From Butyrivibrio sp. INlla18 (GTDB lineage: Bacteria; Bacillota; Clostridia; Lachnospirales; Lachnospiraceae): a stretch of DNA of 64,000 nt. This document shows, piece after piece, positions 52,976 to 62,300 of the stretch; position 1 is the first letter of the stretch; each line of letters opens with the position of its first letter. A model generated the notes under the pieces. It was given only the letters and a program-made list of their open reading frames with translations. It did no database searches and was not told the DNA's origin. Position numbers and translations under genes: made by a program. The stretch covers positions 1 through 64,000 of the forward strand of contig NZ_FMXK01000017.1 in assembly GCF_900103635.1 (NCBI RefSeq), read 5' to 3'.

Positions 52976-54124
52976 TTACACGCCCCTATAGAGTTCCAGC
53001 GTCTTTTCCACAACCTTGTCCCAGTTGTACTTGCCGCAGATGAACTCCGCAGCCTTTTCCTTGTACTGTGCAACCTTCTCCGGGCTTTCATCCAGCTCTT
53101 TTAACTTACTACGAAGATCTGTCACATCGCCCTTGTGAAAAGAGATTGCTCTATCCTCCACAACCTCGGTGCACTCCGGAATGTCCGATGTGAGGCAACA
53201 GTTGCCATAGCTCATAGCTTCCAAAAGAGTAAGTGGCATGCCCTCAAGATCTGACGGAATAACGTAGGTATATGCGTTACTAAGAAGCTCCGCCAAAATC
53301 CTACCCTGTACAAATCCAGTAAAGATGATCCTGTCATCGCCCTTTGCAAGTCCATGGATCTTATCTTCAAACTCCTTCATGTCGCTGCTGCCGCCTGCAA
53401 CAACGAGCTTTTTGTCAGTATCAAGATCTTTGTAGGCTTTGATCAGGTATTCAAGCCCCTTCTCTGGCACAAGCCTTCCAAGATACAAAAAATATCCGTC
53501 TTTCTGAAGACCATATTTCTTTTCAATCTGAGTTGGAAGTACGGTAACAGGCCTGTTAACACCGTTTGGAATAAGGACTGTCTTCCTTCCATATTTATTC
53601 TGAAAATAGTCCTGAACGCTCTTACTAAGGACTATGATCTCGTCAGCATGCTTCACTGCGCCTTTTTCACCAGCCATGATGTATCTGCTGGCAAGGCGTC
53701 CCCATTTCTGGCGCTTGTGGTCAAGGCCGTGGATGGTTGCGATGCATCTTTTACCAAATAATTTGGGAATCCACATGGCTGCGCAAGGTCCCTCTGCGTG
53801 GAAATGCACGATATCATATGGTCCGAAGGCCGCCATTATGGCGCCAAAATAAGACGAGGTGGCTGCCGCAAAGCCTCGCCTGTTGATCGTTGGAACATTT
53901 ACGAGCCTGACTTTCTTGTACTCACCTGTTACGTCGTTGTCGTACTGCTGTCCTGCCACGTGGTGCCCTGACCTGTTAAAACAAGTCACCTTGTGCCCCA
54001 GGGCTGCCATCCTTGTGGAGAGTTCCTCCACCACAACCTCAACGCCGCCTTCCCTAGATGGAACGCGCTTTTGTCCCAGCATTGCTATGTTAAGTTTTTC
54101 TTTATTCTTATATCTATTATCCAT
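52976..54124 (-). CDS. GT4 glycosyltransferase
   Basis: This 382-residue GT-B enzyme carries MLGQKRVPSREGGVEVVVEEL with the acceptor loop, IVHFHAEGPCAAMWIP near 110, and CIATIHGLDHKRQKWG near 133. KDGYFLYLGRLVPEKGLEYLI near 215 and YTYVIPSDLEGMPLTLLEAMSYG near 295 carry the Glu pair. The N-terminal type is frequent in rhamnosyl/N-acetylglucosamine transferases of surface-polymer loci. The acceptor is unknown. It is the first gene of the minus-strand run down to 48686. Confidence 0.9.
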   Translation of the reverse strand: MDNRYKNKEKLNIAMLGQKRVPSREGGVEVVVEELSTRMAALGHKVTCFNRSGHHVAGQQYDNDVTGEYKKVRLVNVPTINRRGFAAATSSYFGAIMAAFGPYDIVHFHAEGPCAAMWIPKLFGKRCIATIHGLDHKRQKWGRLASRYIMAGEKGAVKHADEIIVLSKSVQDYFQNKYGRKTVLIPNGVNRPVTVLPTQIEKKYGLQKDGYFLYLGRLVPEKGLEYLIKAYKDLDTDKKLVVAGGSSDMKEFEDKIHGLAKGDDRIIFTGFVQGRILAELLSNAYTYVIPSDLEGMPLTLLEAMSYGNCCLTSDIPECTEVVEDRAISFHKGDVTDLRSKLKELDESPEKVAQYKEKAAEFICGKYNWDKVVEKTLELYRGV

Positions 54125-54265
54125 CTAACCGATTATATCATGGTTTTTTAGTTTGTCGCCATTTTCGTGGCAATATTGCTACTTCCTCCTGAATCTACCA
54201 ATCTTCTCCTTCATGATTTGAGCCTGAGTCTTCCTAGCATCTGCTAAGAACATTAGCGTTTATCA

Positions 54266-54718
54266 TCAATTTGTACCAAACATAATTCTGTCAATTGCGT
54301 CACCAAACATATCTTTATCTTCGTTCTTAATAGTTTCAAGTATTTCACTGAAAGAAATTTTAATTTTCTGTGGTAAATTAGTATATAATTGCTTAATCAT
54401 TTCAACGGAACAGTCATCATTCAAACATCTATACAATATAGTCTTTGCCCATTCCGGCGCTTTCTTGTACATTGACACTATTCCATATATAGTATTTAAA
54501 TATGCTTTCTTTGTAGAAATCGTTTCTAATAAATGAACCATTCCAAACATCACTTCTGTATCGTTAGTGTCATCATCAAATATTTCGCATATTTCTGCAA
54601 TATCATCCTCTGAATAGTCAAAAGCTAATCTTTCTAATGCATTTTCAAAAATGCGAATTTCTTTCTGATTTCTCAACAATCTATTCTGTTTTAAAGCATC
54701 TATTATTTCATTTTTCAT
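54266..54718 (-). CDS. Imm30-like immunity protein
   Basis: This 150-residue, mostly helical soluble protein has the features of Imm30-type immunity proteins (ALERLAFDYSEDDIAEICEIFDDD, then EVMFGMVHLLETI near 56-68). It begins 11 bases after the stop of a polymorphic toxin frame, the usual position for an immunity gene. It should neutralise the C-terminal toxin domain encoded just upstream. Confidence 0.75.
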   Translation of the reverse strand: MKNEIIDALKQNRLLRNQKEIRIFENALERLAFDYSEDDIAEICEIFDDDTNDTEVMFGMVHLLETISTKKAYLNTIYGIVSMYKKAPEWAKTILYRCLNDDCSVEMIKQLYTNLPQKIKISFSEILETIKNEDKDMFGDAIDRIMFGTN

Positions 54719-54729
54719 TACAGCGTCTC

Positions 54730-55950
54730 CTATTTTTCATATATATTTGGCCATCTCCGCATACTCTCATCTATATACTCTCGAATTTGAGGTCGAATAT
54801 CATCATATAAGCCTTGCTGCATATAAATTCTTTTTATATCTTTTAAATCAAAAGTCAAAGCATCCCTCGGTGATAGTTCGTAGTACATCTGTTTTTGAAT
54901 ATTTGTCATGTTATTCCCATACGTATATGTAAGTCTATGTCTTCCTCCTTTGCCAGGATAATACATTTCCATATTCATGCATAAACCATCATTTTTGCTT
55001 ACGCCCATTTTATTTGCATATTCACATGAAGGCATATGATGTGGAGTTATATTATCTCCTCGTTTTCCTTGCTTTATCAATTCTTTATAAGAACCAATTT
55101 TACCTTCTGCCGGTAATAATGAACCTGCCTTATCAAAATATGCAATCTTTTGTGTAGCATCCCCAGAATTGCCCTGTTTTGCATTTTTTGAAGCATCCCC
55201 TACACCTGATTTTTCTGCAAATATGTCAATTTTTTCGGTGTTATCAGTAGGAATATTATCTATGTTTTTTTCTAAAGCTATCTCCTCTAATTCATTCCCT
55301 GCACTCTGAACAGTTTTACAGGAACTCTCAAAAGTTTCACTAGCAGATTCTCTGATAGTACTCTTAACCGCACTCAATGCCGCATCAAATCCAATGCCAA
55401 CAAATTCACCGATTGAATTTCCAACAAGATCTGTTTCTAACGCTCCACCAAAATTATAGAGCACTGTATCAATATCCTGTCCGCTTGCAAAGGATAATGT
55501 CGCAGCCGGAATATCCTTTATAGCAACATCAAGTGCCATACCTTTAGCAACATTCTTTCCAAAGGTTTTTGCAGCTTCTTCAAATGTCTTTTTACCTAAG
55601 ACTCTTTCCGCTCCAATTTCTGGTGCCAAAGCCCAGTACAATACTGCGTCACTTGCAATCTCTCCACCTTTGAACCACTTTGGATGTTGATTTCTAGCTA
55701 GCTCTATCTTTTCGTTTTCCTCAGTATAGCCAGATTCCATTAAGTATTGCACGTCAGCTCTTTCTAGCAGTTTTCTGATAGCGTCGAGCTTATTTAACAT
55801 CTCATCCGTAATCAATAGTTCTGCGGATTGATCCTTACAGTATGTTGCATATGAATAATATATATTCTTGAGATCTTCCAATTCATCATCCGGCAAATAT
55901 GGACGATGTAACTTTAAATAATTGCTGTTTTCATCAGAAGGATTGACCAT
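54730..55950 (-). pseudogene. Polymorphic toxin, C-terminal part with nuclease-like domain
   Basis: This 406-residue frame ends in a domain of about 120 residues beginning GSYKELIKQGKRGDNITPHH. It continues with HHMPSCEYANKMGVSKNDG and RHRLTYTYGNN, a His-rich pattern seen in nuclease toxin domains of polymorphic toxins. The middle has weakly hydrophobic, Ala/Gly-rich segments. The reading frame is open upstream of the nominal start at 55950 back to about 56170, joining the N-terminal gene by one frameshift. It is listed separately because each piece is open by itself. Confidence 0.65.
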
Positions 55951-56093
55951 TTCGCAAAGAGGACTTAAAGGATCATCATGATAGTTCCTTTCTTTTTCAG
56001 AAATCTTCTCTTCATATAATTTTAAACGCTCGTCTATGTTTCTAATATCTACGCTTTGTGCCTTGTCTGAATCAAGTTTTATGCAAAGATTAG

Positions 56094-56729
56094 TTAAAGC
56101 TCTAGGTATGAGAAGTGCATTATTTTCTGCTCCCCTTCCAAAAGCCTCCAGCTTTGATACATAAATCCATAAGTTCCAGTTCTCATGTCGTAAGTCATGT
56201 ACTCACGGATAATCTCATCTTTTCTCTCATCACCTGTATATAGTATGTCATCGATATCTGTATTCTCCAAAGAATACATCATCCACGCAAAGATACTCTG
56301 TGGAGACGAATGCTCAAAAGGAATCTCTATTGTATTACCCATATATGTGACAGGCATTGTCTTATGTTCCTGCGTGGATCTCATAAGCTCATATATCCTT
56401 ACGTGGAATGGATCTTCTATGAGCTTCTCAGCGTCATCATAAACTCCACCAGAAAAGTCACTTAAGTTCTCTCTTTTTTCTTCTAGAGCTTTCGTATCAG
56501 AGTAATCAAAGGCAAGTTTTATCTTACTTATTCCTTCTATTCCGGAACTTTCAATGGCTTCGTTTGCATCTTCCATCGCTGATAAGACATTTGAAAAGTA
56601 TGTAGATACTTTCTGCATTTCGTCAAAGTTGTATGCGTTAAATCTATCAAGCCAGTTGGTCTTGTTTGTCTTAAATGTCTGCGGGGTATATCCGCCACCT
56701 GATGCTTCAAAAAATTTGTCGTGAGGCAT
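56094..56729 (-). pseudogene. Polymorphic toxin, N-terminal part
   Basis: This 211-residue frame is helical and charged in its first 130 residues (NAYNFDEMQKVSTYFSNVL, then SKIKLAFDYSDTKALEEKRE), which resembles the export region of LXG/WXG-type toxins in place and style. Near 56165 the frame changes at a GGATTTATG tract. In the other frame the protein continues as YVSKLEAFGRGAENNALLIP without a stop into the toxin part. The last 19 or so residues after the shift are likely spurious. A one-base change would restore a protein of about 665 residues. Confidence 0.68.
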
Positions 56730-56941
56730 TTTGCTTTCCTTTATTGGATATTATTTCTTATCACGTAATATGTGTAATATTTTTTAATAATTTAACATGG
56801 TTAAGCCTTGTAAATCAAGAACTTTTACAATAAAATGAGCATCTTCCCCTTCGCTAGGGCTCAGATATTTACTCATGGCACGATGCATAATGGTATGCTA
56901 GAATTTAGTGGTAATACATCAGGTTTTTGAGGGAGATTTTT

Positions 56942-58492
56942 ATGTCTGACTTTTTCTATAAACATCAAAAATTATTCACATGGCTCTTGACGATCATCTT
57001 CGTGATTTCGCTTATTCCTATATTTGTTGTTGCTGGCTTTGACACCGCATCAGGTGATGACTACAACTACGGCGCCGCATCACGATTGGCTTTCTTAAGT
57101 TCTGGTTCTGTTTGGGCAGCTATCACAGCTGCTGGTCGCACCACAGTTTCTATCTGGCACACCTGGCAGGGCACCTGGTTTGACTGCTTCTTGTTCTGCC
57201 TTCACCCAGAGGTTTTCTCAGACTCAGCCTATGTGATCGTGCCCTATATCTTTGTGATCATGCAGGTTGCGAGCTTCACCTACTTTTCCTATCACTTTAT
57301 CAAAAGACATTTCGGCATAGATGGACTCTTTTACCTGGAGCTTAGTCTTATATACATGCTCTTTGTTTTCCAGCTTGTTCCATCCCAAAAGTCCGCCTTC
57401 TTCTGGTGGGTTGGCTCTATCCACTACGCAATGCCTATGTGCCTTGCTCTTGTGGGAATCGTCCTTGGTGACAAGTTCTTATCTTCTCACAAGATTTCAG
57501 ATCTTGTGTGGCTATCTATCGTAGCTGCCCTAATTGGCGGCGCAACCTATCCTGCTGCCTTACTTCTTTTGTTATCAGTATTTTTGCTGTGGCTCGCTGG
57601 ATTTGTACTTAATAAAGTTCGTGATAAGCGAATTTTCATGCTTTTTGTGCCACTTGTTCTTGAGCTTGTTGGTCTTGCTATCAGCATGATTGCCCCAGGT
57701 AACGCAGTCCGCAGCGCTTCAGACATCGCTGACGGCGCGGCTCCTACAGGCGGCATTTTATCTACTGTTTGGGAATCAATTACTTTTTCTGTCACCGATG
57801 CTATCAAGAGCTTTGCTGATCAAAAGAGCTTTGTGCTTATCATGTTTATTGCAATTGCCATAATCTCTTTTGCCCACCTAAAAGCTGCAAAAGAAAAAGA
57901 TGAGGAAAGCTTTAAGAAAACCTTCTCTCATCCTTGGTTGTTTATACTAGTCATGTTCCTTCTAAATGCAGCAATCTATGCTCCAAGGTTATATGCCGGC
58001 AATCACGCATCTTCCGGCTACAACAATTTTAACTTCTGGGTTAACACTTTGTGCATAAGCGCAAGTATCATCTACTTTGAAGGTTACCTTATTTCTCGCT
58101 ACTTTGTTAGTAGAGGCTACACCTTCCTTGGAATTGCACTTGTCATCTTTGCCTTCATCGTCTTGGTTGTAGGCCGCTCTACAGTCCGCACCTACACTGA
58201 CTTTATTTGTCTTGATTACTACTTATCAGGTCAGGCTTCTGACTATAAAGACCAGATGGCACTTCAGCGCTACCTCATGGAAGAGCCTGGCGTTGACGAC
58301 GTTGTAGTTCCAGAGATCAACAACGAGCAGGGCCCACTAATGCACATGCCTATCGTTGCTGATCCTGGCAACGTAGACAACTACATGACAAGAATCTTTT
58401 ACGGTAAAGCCAGCTGCCGTGCTATCCCTCGCACAGAGTGGATGGAGACCTATGCTGACAAATATCAGGAATTTCTAAATTCCACAAAGTAA
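56942..58492 (+). CDS. DUF6056-type polytopic membrane protein
   Basis: This 516-residue protein has about 11 membrane segments. The first loop has FDTASGDDYNYGAASRLAFLSS near residue 27 and WHTWQGTWFDCFLFCLHPEVF near 68-88. That Asp-Asp-Tyr and W-x-G arrangement is typical of DUF6056/GT-C-like proteins of Clostridial glycan loci. The start is ATG 56942 with GAGGGAG just upstream. A TTG five codons earlier overlaps that site. It is the only large plus-strand gene in this region. Its role in glycan transfer is inferred. Confidence 0.75.
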   Translation: MSDFFYKHQKLFTWLLTIIFVISLIPIFVVAGFDTASGDDYNYGAASRLAFLSSGSVWAAITAAGRTTVSIWHTWQGTWFDCFLFCLHPEVFSDSAYVIVPYIFVIMQVASFTYFSYHFIKRHFGIDGLFYLELSLIYMLFVFQLVPSQKSAFFWWVGSIHYAMPMCLALVGIVLGDKFLSSHKISDLVWLSIVAALIGGATYPAALLLLLSVFLLWLAGFVLNKVRDKRIFMLFVPLVLELVGLAISMIAPGNAVRSASDIADGAAPTGGILSTVWESITFSVTDAIKSFADQKSFVLIMFIAIAIISFAHLKAAKEKDEESFKKTFSHPWLFILVMFLLNAAIYAPRLYAGNHASSGYNNFNFWVNTLCISASIIYFEGYLISRYFVSRGYTFLGIALVIFAFIVLVVGRSTVRTYTDFICLDYYLSGQASDYKDQMALQRYLMEEPGVDDVVVPEINNEQGPLMHMPIVADPGNVDNYMTRIFYGKASCRAIPRTEWMETYADKYQEFLNSTK

Positions 58493-58608
58493 TCCAAAAG
58501 TCCCCCATGACGAAGTAGGTTGAAATTAGCCTGGTTGGCGCATTCTTTAACCATATGTTCAAGAATGATGATATATAAATTACACGCTTCAAGAAAGGAA
58601 AGACATCA

Positions 58609-58947
58609 ATGTATTTAAAAAAAATCAGAAACGGCCTGTTGGTCCTTGTATTGGTCCTGGCTACTATTATCTTAGGAGGAATACTTGCCTTCCTTGGTTA
58701 TTCAATTGACGGAAATGATCATCCGCTTTATGTAATCGGATTTGCCGGTGCGATAATCATAGCGGTTTTTGGCTGGGTCATAGCTCTCGCCGGCGAACTC
58801 ATAGCCCTTATCAACGTCGTCAGGACCCAAAAAATAAACGCCCCTCTACCAACAAGATACATTGTCTTTTTGGTAATAGAAGTAGCGTTTACTCTTGCCT
58901 GGATGATCTATAGCTTTGTTATCTTCCAGATTTCCATGAGTGTTTAA
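58609..58947 (+). CDS. Small three-helix membrane protein
   Basis: This 112-residue protein has membrane segments near 10-30, 42-72 (long, possibly two), and 84-108. It lies 116 bases after the DUF6056-type gene with its own AAGAAAGGAAAG site. No family is recognised. It ends five bases before the convergent GT4 stop. Confidence 0.65.
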   Translation: MYLKKIRNGLLVLVLVLATIILGGILAFLGYSIDGNDHPLYVIGFAGAIIIAVFGWVIALAGELIALINVVRTQKINAPLPTRYIVFLVIEVAFTLAWMIYSFVIFQISMSV

Positions 58948-58952
58948 ACTAA

Positions 58953-60131
58953 TTACATATCACAAATTGCATTCCGCAGGGCTTCAACGTTCTGCGGAAT
59001 TACTTTACTATCCTGACTTTTTATTGTCTCTTTACATCCCCCTGTATCATAGGTGATCACTGGTGTTCCGCAGGCTTCAGCTTCCATGTTTACTGTAGGG
59101 AACGTATCTTCATAGGTTGGATTTGCAAATACATCTGCAGCGCTGTAAATCTTTTTGAGCTCCTCTACGCTGCTGGTACGCTCTAAGCCAAAAATATTAA
59201 GCTTCTTTTCCGCAATCTCATCTACCTGATCTTTACTAAGCCCCACCAATACTATTTGGAACTTGTCTTTATCAAGCTCACTAGAAAGCTTGTAGAAATC
59301 CTTAAGTCCCTTTCTGTCATTCCAAAGGCTTGCAACTCCAAGGATCATCTTCTTATTTTCAATTCCATTGTCTTTTTTAAATGTGCTATCTACTGGTTTG
59401 AACACATCTGTATCCACAGTGTTGTACTTTACTTCTACTGGATATCCACAAAGATAGCTCTTTTCCACATTTTCTTTTAGCCACTGGGAAGGAGTTATGA
59501 TTGTAAGATTCTTGACTCCTGTGAAAGCAGCTTTTTTCCTGCGGTAATTGTCCCTACTATTATCAGCTTTGGACTGAGGATACTGCGCTAGCTGTGGGCA
59601 AGCATAGCATCCCTTACATTCCTGTCCACTCTTCTCACTACATTCACTCTGTCCATCAGTTCCTTCACATTTCCACTTTTCGCACCCCACATACGCAAAA
59701 TGTGAGCAGTGCCCCGTGAACGTCCAGCAATCATGCAGTGTCCACTTTACTTCCATCTGAGGTCTTGACTTGATCCAGTCAAAGAGCATCTCGTAGTTGA
59801 TGTAGTAACCATGGATGTTGTGCATCCAGAGAACATCAGGATCATACTCGCTGGCCCACTTAAGGAATTTCTTGGTTGCCATCTTTGACGCTAAGCCATG
59901 CCTATCAGTCAGTCTTGTATATAGCACATGATAGTAGACGTCCATATCGCTACCTATGCGCACGCCGTACTTTGCTGTGTCCTGTAATGCTGCAGCACTT
60001 ACCTTCATTTTCCTGCCGTATGCAATTTTAACTTCGTATCCGTCTGCCTCATACTCTTTTGCAATATCTAGAACAATGCGTCCTGTAGAGCCATAGCCTA
60101 AGACGGAGTTTATAAGGAGTAGTTTTTTCAT
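58953..60131 (-). CDS. GT4 glycosyltransferase
   Basis: This 392-residue GT-B enzyme carries LLINSVLGYGSTGRIVLDIAKEYE at the N terminus, VLWMHNIHGYYINYEMLFDWI near 105, and WTLHDCWTFTGHCSHFAYVGCEKW near 130-153. A Cys-rich stretch (ECSEKSGQECKGCYACPQL) lies near 165. The donor site is KKMILGVASLWNDRKGLKDFY near 260, with ADVFANPTYEDTFPTVNMEAEACG near 325. The pattern fits WcaC-like colanic-acid-type transferases. The two Cys-rich loops are a shared trait with the GT4 at 51687. Confidence 0.88.
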   Translation of the reverse strand: MKKLLLINSVLGYGSTGRIVLDIAKEYEADGYEVKIAYGRKMKVSAAALQDTAKYGVRIGSDMDVYYHVLYTRLTDRHGLASKMATKKFLKWASEYDPDVLWMHNIHGYYINYEMLFDWIKSRPQMEVKWTLHDCWTFTGHCSHFAYVGCEKWKCEGTDGQSECSEKSGQECKGCYACPQLAQYPQSKADNSRDNYRRKKAAFTGVKNLTIITPSQWLKENVEKSYLCGYPVEVKYNTVDTDVFKPVDSTFKKDNGIENKKMILGVASLWNDRKGLKDFYKLSSELDKDKFQIVLVGLSKDQVDEIAEKKLNIFGLERTSSVEELKKIYSAADVFANPTYEDTFPTVNMEAEACGTPVITYDTGGCKETIKSQDSKVIPQNVEALRNAICDM

Positions 60132-60227
60132 AGATAAAATTATACCATTCCTAGCGCATATTTTCTGACTTATTAATTCTTTATTAAGTTATTTTCCTTA
60201 TGCGTTCTGAATGCATATTTGTCAATC

Positions 60228-60272
60228 ATGCTTCTAGAATGCATATTACAAAAATATGCAATATAGAAGCAT
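60228..60272. repeat. Long imperfect palindrome
   Basis: ATGCTTCTA pairs with TAGAAGCAT and the inner TGCATATT pairs with AATATGCA, separated by a three-base internal bulge on each side and a five-base loop. A direct repeat GAATGCATATT also occurs at 60209 and 60237. It sits next to the rubredoxin terminator. Function is unknown. Confidence 0.65.
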
Positions 60273-60273
60273 A

Positions 60274-60306
60274 AAAAAGTCACTACTCAATTCTGAATAG
60301 TGACTT
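60274..60306 (-). terminator. Rho-independent terminator of the rubredoxin gene
   Basis: On the minus strand AAGTCACTA and TAGTGACTT form the stem, followed by TTTTTT. It is 25 bases after the rubredoxin stop. Confidence 0.8.
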
Positions 60307-60330
60307 TCATAGCATTATAACAAGTATTTT

Positions 60331-60489
60331 TTACGCCTGAGCTGAGAACTCTTCCTTGCCTACTCCACAAAGTGGACAAGTAAAATCTGCTGGAAGATCA
60401 TCCCACTTTGTTCCAGGGTTTATTCCGTTATCTGGATCACCCTCTACTTCATCGTAGATATACCCACATGTGTTACATACGTACTTCAT
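60331..60489 (-). CDS. Rubredoxin
   Basis: This 52-residue protein is a typical one-iron rubredoxin: [19 protein letters not shown] near the start and [11 protein letters not shown] near residue 38 hold the four iron-binding Cys. [11 protein letters not shown] is the classic second-site context. It carries electrons in the cytoplasm of anaerobes, often to rubrerythrin or superoxide reductase. It starts at ATG 60489 and is a single-gene unit ending in the terminator at 60274-60306. It is unrelated in function to the surrounding glycan genes. Confidence 0.95.
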   Translation of the reverse strand: MKYVCNTCGYIYDEVEGDPDNGINPGTKWDDLPADFTCPLCGVGKEEFSAQA

Positions 60490-60987
60490 AAGCCTTGTCC
60501 TCCTATCTTGTTGCTTTGACTGTAAATTTGCCGCAAATCAATTTGCGAGTATTTCTTATCGTTATTATATCATAGTATTGTGTTCTTTATTGTTCTGGTT
60601 ATCATGTTTTTGCTCTTATCGGGCTATCTACATATGATTATGGTTTCATTTAATTCAGCACTTATCCTACTTTACGAATGTGATTCGTTTTAGGCTAAAA
60701 CTTCTCGGCTTGCAATAGAGCTTGCTTTTCTCTTCTTTAGCTCATTTTACTTGCATTGAGTATTTTAGGCTAATCTTCCGCGATAGTACTTCTGAAACCA
60801 CCAAAAATTCTTTAGCCGAAACAAATTAAACAAGTTAAATCAGGCTAAACTCCCGTTCAATTCTTCATCCCCCACCCCAAAAAACAAGTAAAAAAAATTA
60901 GCCTAAAGCACACAAATATATGCTTTAGGCTAAAATAACAATTCTCAATTCATTTCGTCATCGCAAGCTTCTTATCAAATCTCACTT
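60490..60987. other. Intergenic region with repeated TTTAGGCTAA motif
   Basis: These 498 bases hold no gene. The motif TTTTAGGCTAA occurs at 60688 and 60763, a shorter AGGCTAAA at 60843, and an inverted pair forms the terminator at 60891-60933. ACGAATGTGATTCGT at 60674-60688 is a further small palindrome. The rubredoxin promoter should lie near 60530-60580. Confidence 0.6.
60891..60933 (-). terminator. Rho-independent terminator of the CapF-like operon
   Basis: TTAGCCTAAAGCA and TGCTTTAGGCTAA form a perfect 13-base stem with a ten-base loop, followed on the minus strand by seven T. It lies 55 bases past the CapF-like stop. Confidence 0.85.
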
Positions 60988-62283
60988 TTACTCCACAATC
61001 TCCCTATAAGTCTCAGGCTTCTTCTCATCAAAGATCTCATTTGCCCACATTACTGTCACAAGGTCCTCAGTATCTGAAAGGTTAATGATGTTGTGTGTGT
61101 AACCAGGAAGCATCTGAACTGCCTGGATTTTGTCGCCAGAAACCTCGAAGTTTACTACTGGGTATTCCTTGCCGGTCTCTGGATCGATGCCAAGCTTTCT
61201 CTCCTGAATAAGTGCCTTACCGGACACAACGATGAAGATTTCCCACTTTGAGTTGTGCCAGTGCTGGCCTTTGGTCACGCCTGGCTTGGATATGTTGATG
61301 CTCACCTGTCCGCAGCTAAGTGACTTGATGAGCTCTGTGAAATGTCCGCGCTCGTCAACTGCCATTGGGATGTCGTAGATCATCTTGTCAGCTGGCAGGT
61401 ATGATAAGTACGTAGAATAGAGCTTTTTAGCAAAAGAGCCTTCTGGGATATCAGGGATCACGAGGCTCTTAGGCATATCCTTGAACTTGTTAAGAAGCTC
61501 CACTATCTCCCCAAGAGTTACCTTGTGAGATACAGGAACGTAGCAATATTCCCTAGAATCGCCAACAGCTACAGTCTTACGAGCACTTGCCCCATTGCCT
61601 TCATCCGCACTTCCATTAACTTCCATCAGTGCCCTGACTTCCGCCTCATTAAGTCTCTCTTTTCTAGTATGCTCGTTGCCTTCCAAGGCATCCAGCATCT
61701 CGCCCACAAGGTCATCGATGTAAACAAGCTCAAGCTCTGTCTTTGGATCATTTACCTGGATAGGCTGGTCTGTTGCGATGTTGTTGCAGAATGTAGCAAC
61801 AGCTGAGTTATAATTTGGTCTGCACCACTTACCAAAGAGGTTAGGGAAACGGTAAACTAGCACCTTTGCGCCAGTCTCTTTTGCATAATCAAAGAAAAGT
61901 TCCTCACCTGCAAGCTTAGACTTGCCATACTCTGAGCCTTCAAATCTGCCTTCAAGGCTAGCCTGAATTGAAGATGAGATCATGATCGGTGCGGTGTTCT
62001 TGTACTCTTTTAACAGATCAAGGAGCTGACTTGAAAAGCCAAAGTTACCTTCCATGAACTCCTTGGTATCCTTGGGGCGATTGACGCCGGCAAGGTTAAA
62101 TACAAAGTCCGCCTCCTGGCAGTAGTCTTTCAAAAGGAGCGGATCTGTATCGATATCGTATTCAAAAATTCCCTCAATGTGGAGCGCTGGTCTTGTTCTA
62201 TCCTTGCCATCTCTAATGTTCTTGAGATTCTCCACAAGGTTCTTGCCAACAAAGCCCTTGGCTCCTGTAACTAAAATCTTCAT
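60988..62283 (-). CDS. capF: CapF-like bifunctional reductase/epimerase of the UDP-L-FucNAc pathway
   Basis: This 431-residue protein has an SDR Rossmann domain first (VTGAKGFVGKNLVENL at residues 5-20; the active-site YGKSKLAGEELFF near 122) and a cupin domain from about 310, with GVTKGQHWHNSKWEIFIVVSG giving the zinc-binding His pair. The two-domain order is that of CapF (S. aureus). CapF takes the CapE product through cupin C3 epimerisation and SDR reduction to UDP-2-acetamido-L-talose. A loop of about 25 residues rich in Glu/Ala near 215-240 looks like an insertion. It follows a GT4 and CapE in one transcript. Confidence 0.9.
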   Translation of the reverse strand: MKILVTGAKGFVGKNLVENLKNIRDGKDRTRPALHIEGIFEYDIDTDPLLLKDYCQEADFVFNLAGVNRPKDTKEFMEGNFGFSSQLLDLLKEYKNTAPIMISSSIQASLEGRFEGSEYGKSKLAGEELFFDYAKETGAKVLVYRFPNLFGKWCRPNYNSAVATFCNNIATDQPIQVNDPKTELELVYIDDLVGEMLDALEGNEHTRKERLNEAEVRALMEVNGSADEGNGASARKTVAVGDSREYCYVPVSHKVTLGEIVELLNKFKDMPKSLVIPDIPEGSFAKKLYSTYLSYLPADKMIYDIPMAVDERGHFTELIKSLSCGQVSINISKPGVTKGQHWHNSKWEIFIVVSGKALIQERKLGIDPETGKEYPVVNFEVSGDKIQAVQMLPGYTHNIINLSDTEDLVTVMWANEIFDEKKPETYREIVE

Positions 62284-62300
62284 TTCTGTAACACCCTTAT

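Noticed and set aside
52909-54128. Several plus-strand frames opposite the GT4 genes
   Set aside because: They are shadows of well-supported GT4 genes, with no motifs of their own.
60661-60933. CRISPR-like array from the TTTAGGCTAA repeats
   Set aside because: The repeats are only about 10 bases, irregularly spaced and in both orientations. There are no spacers of uniform size and no cas genes.
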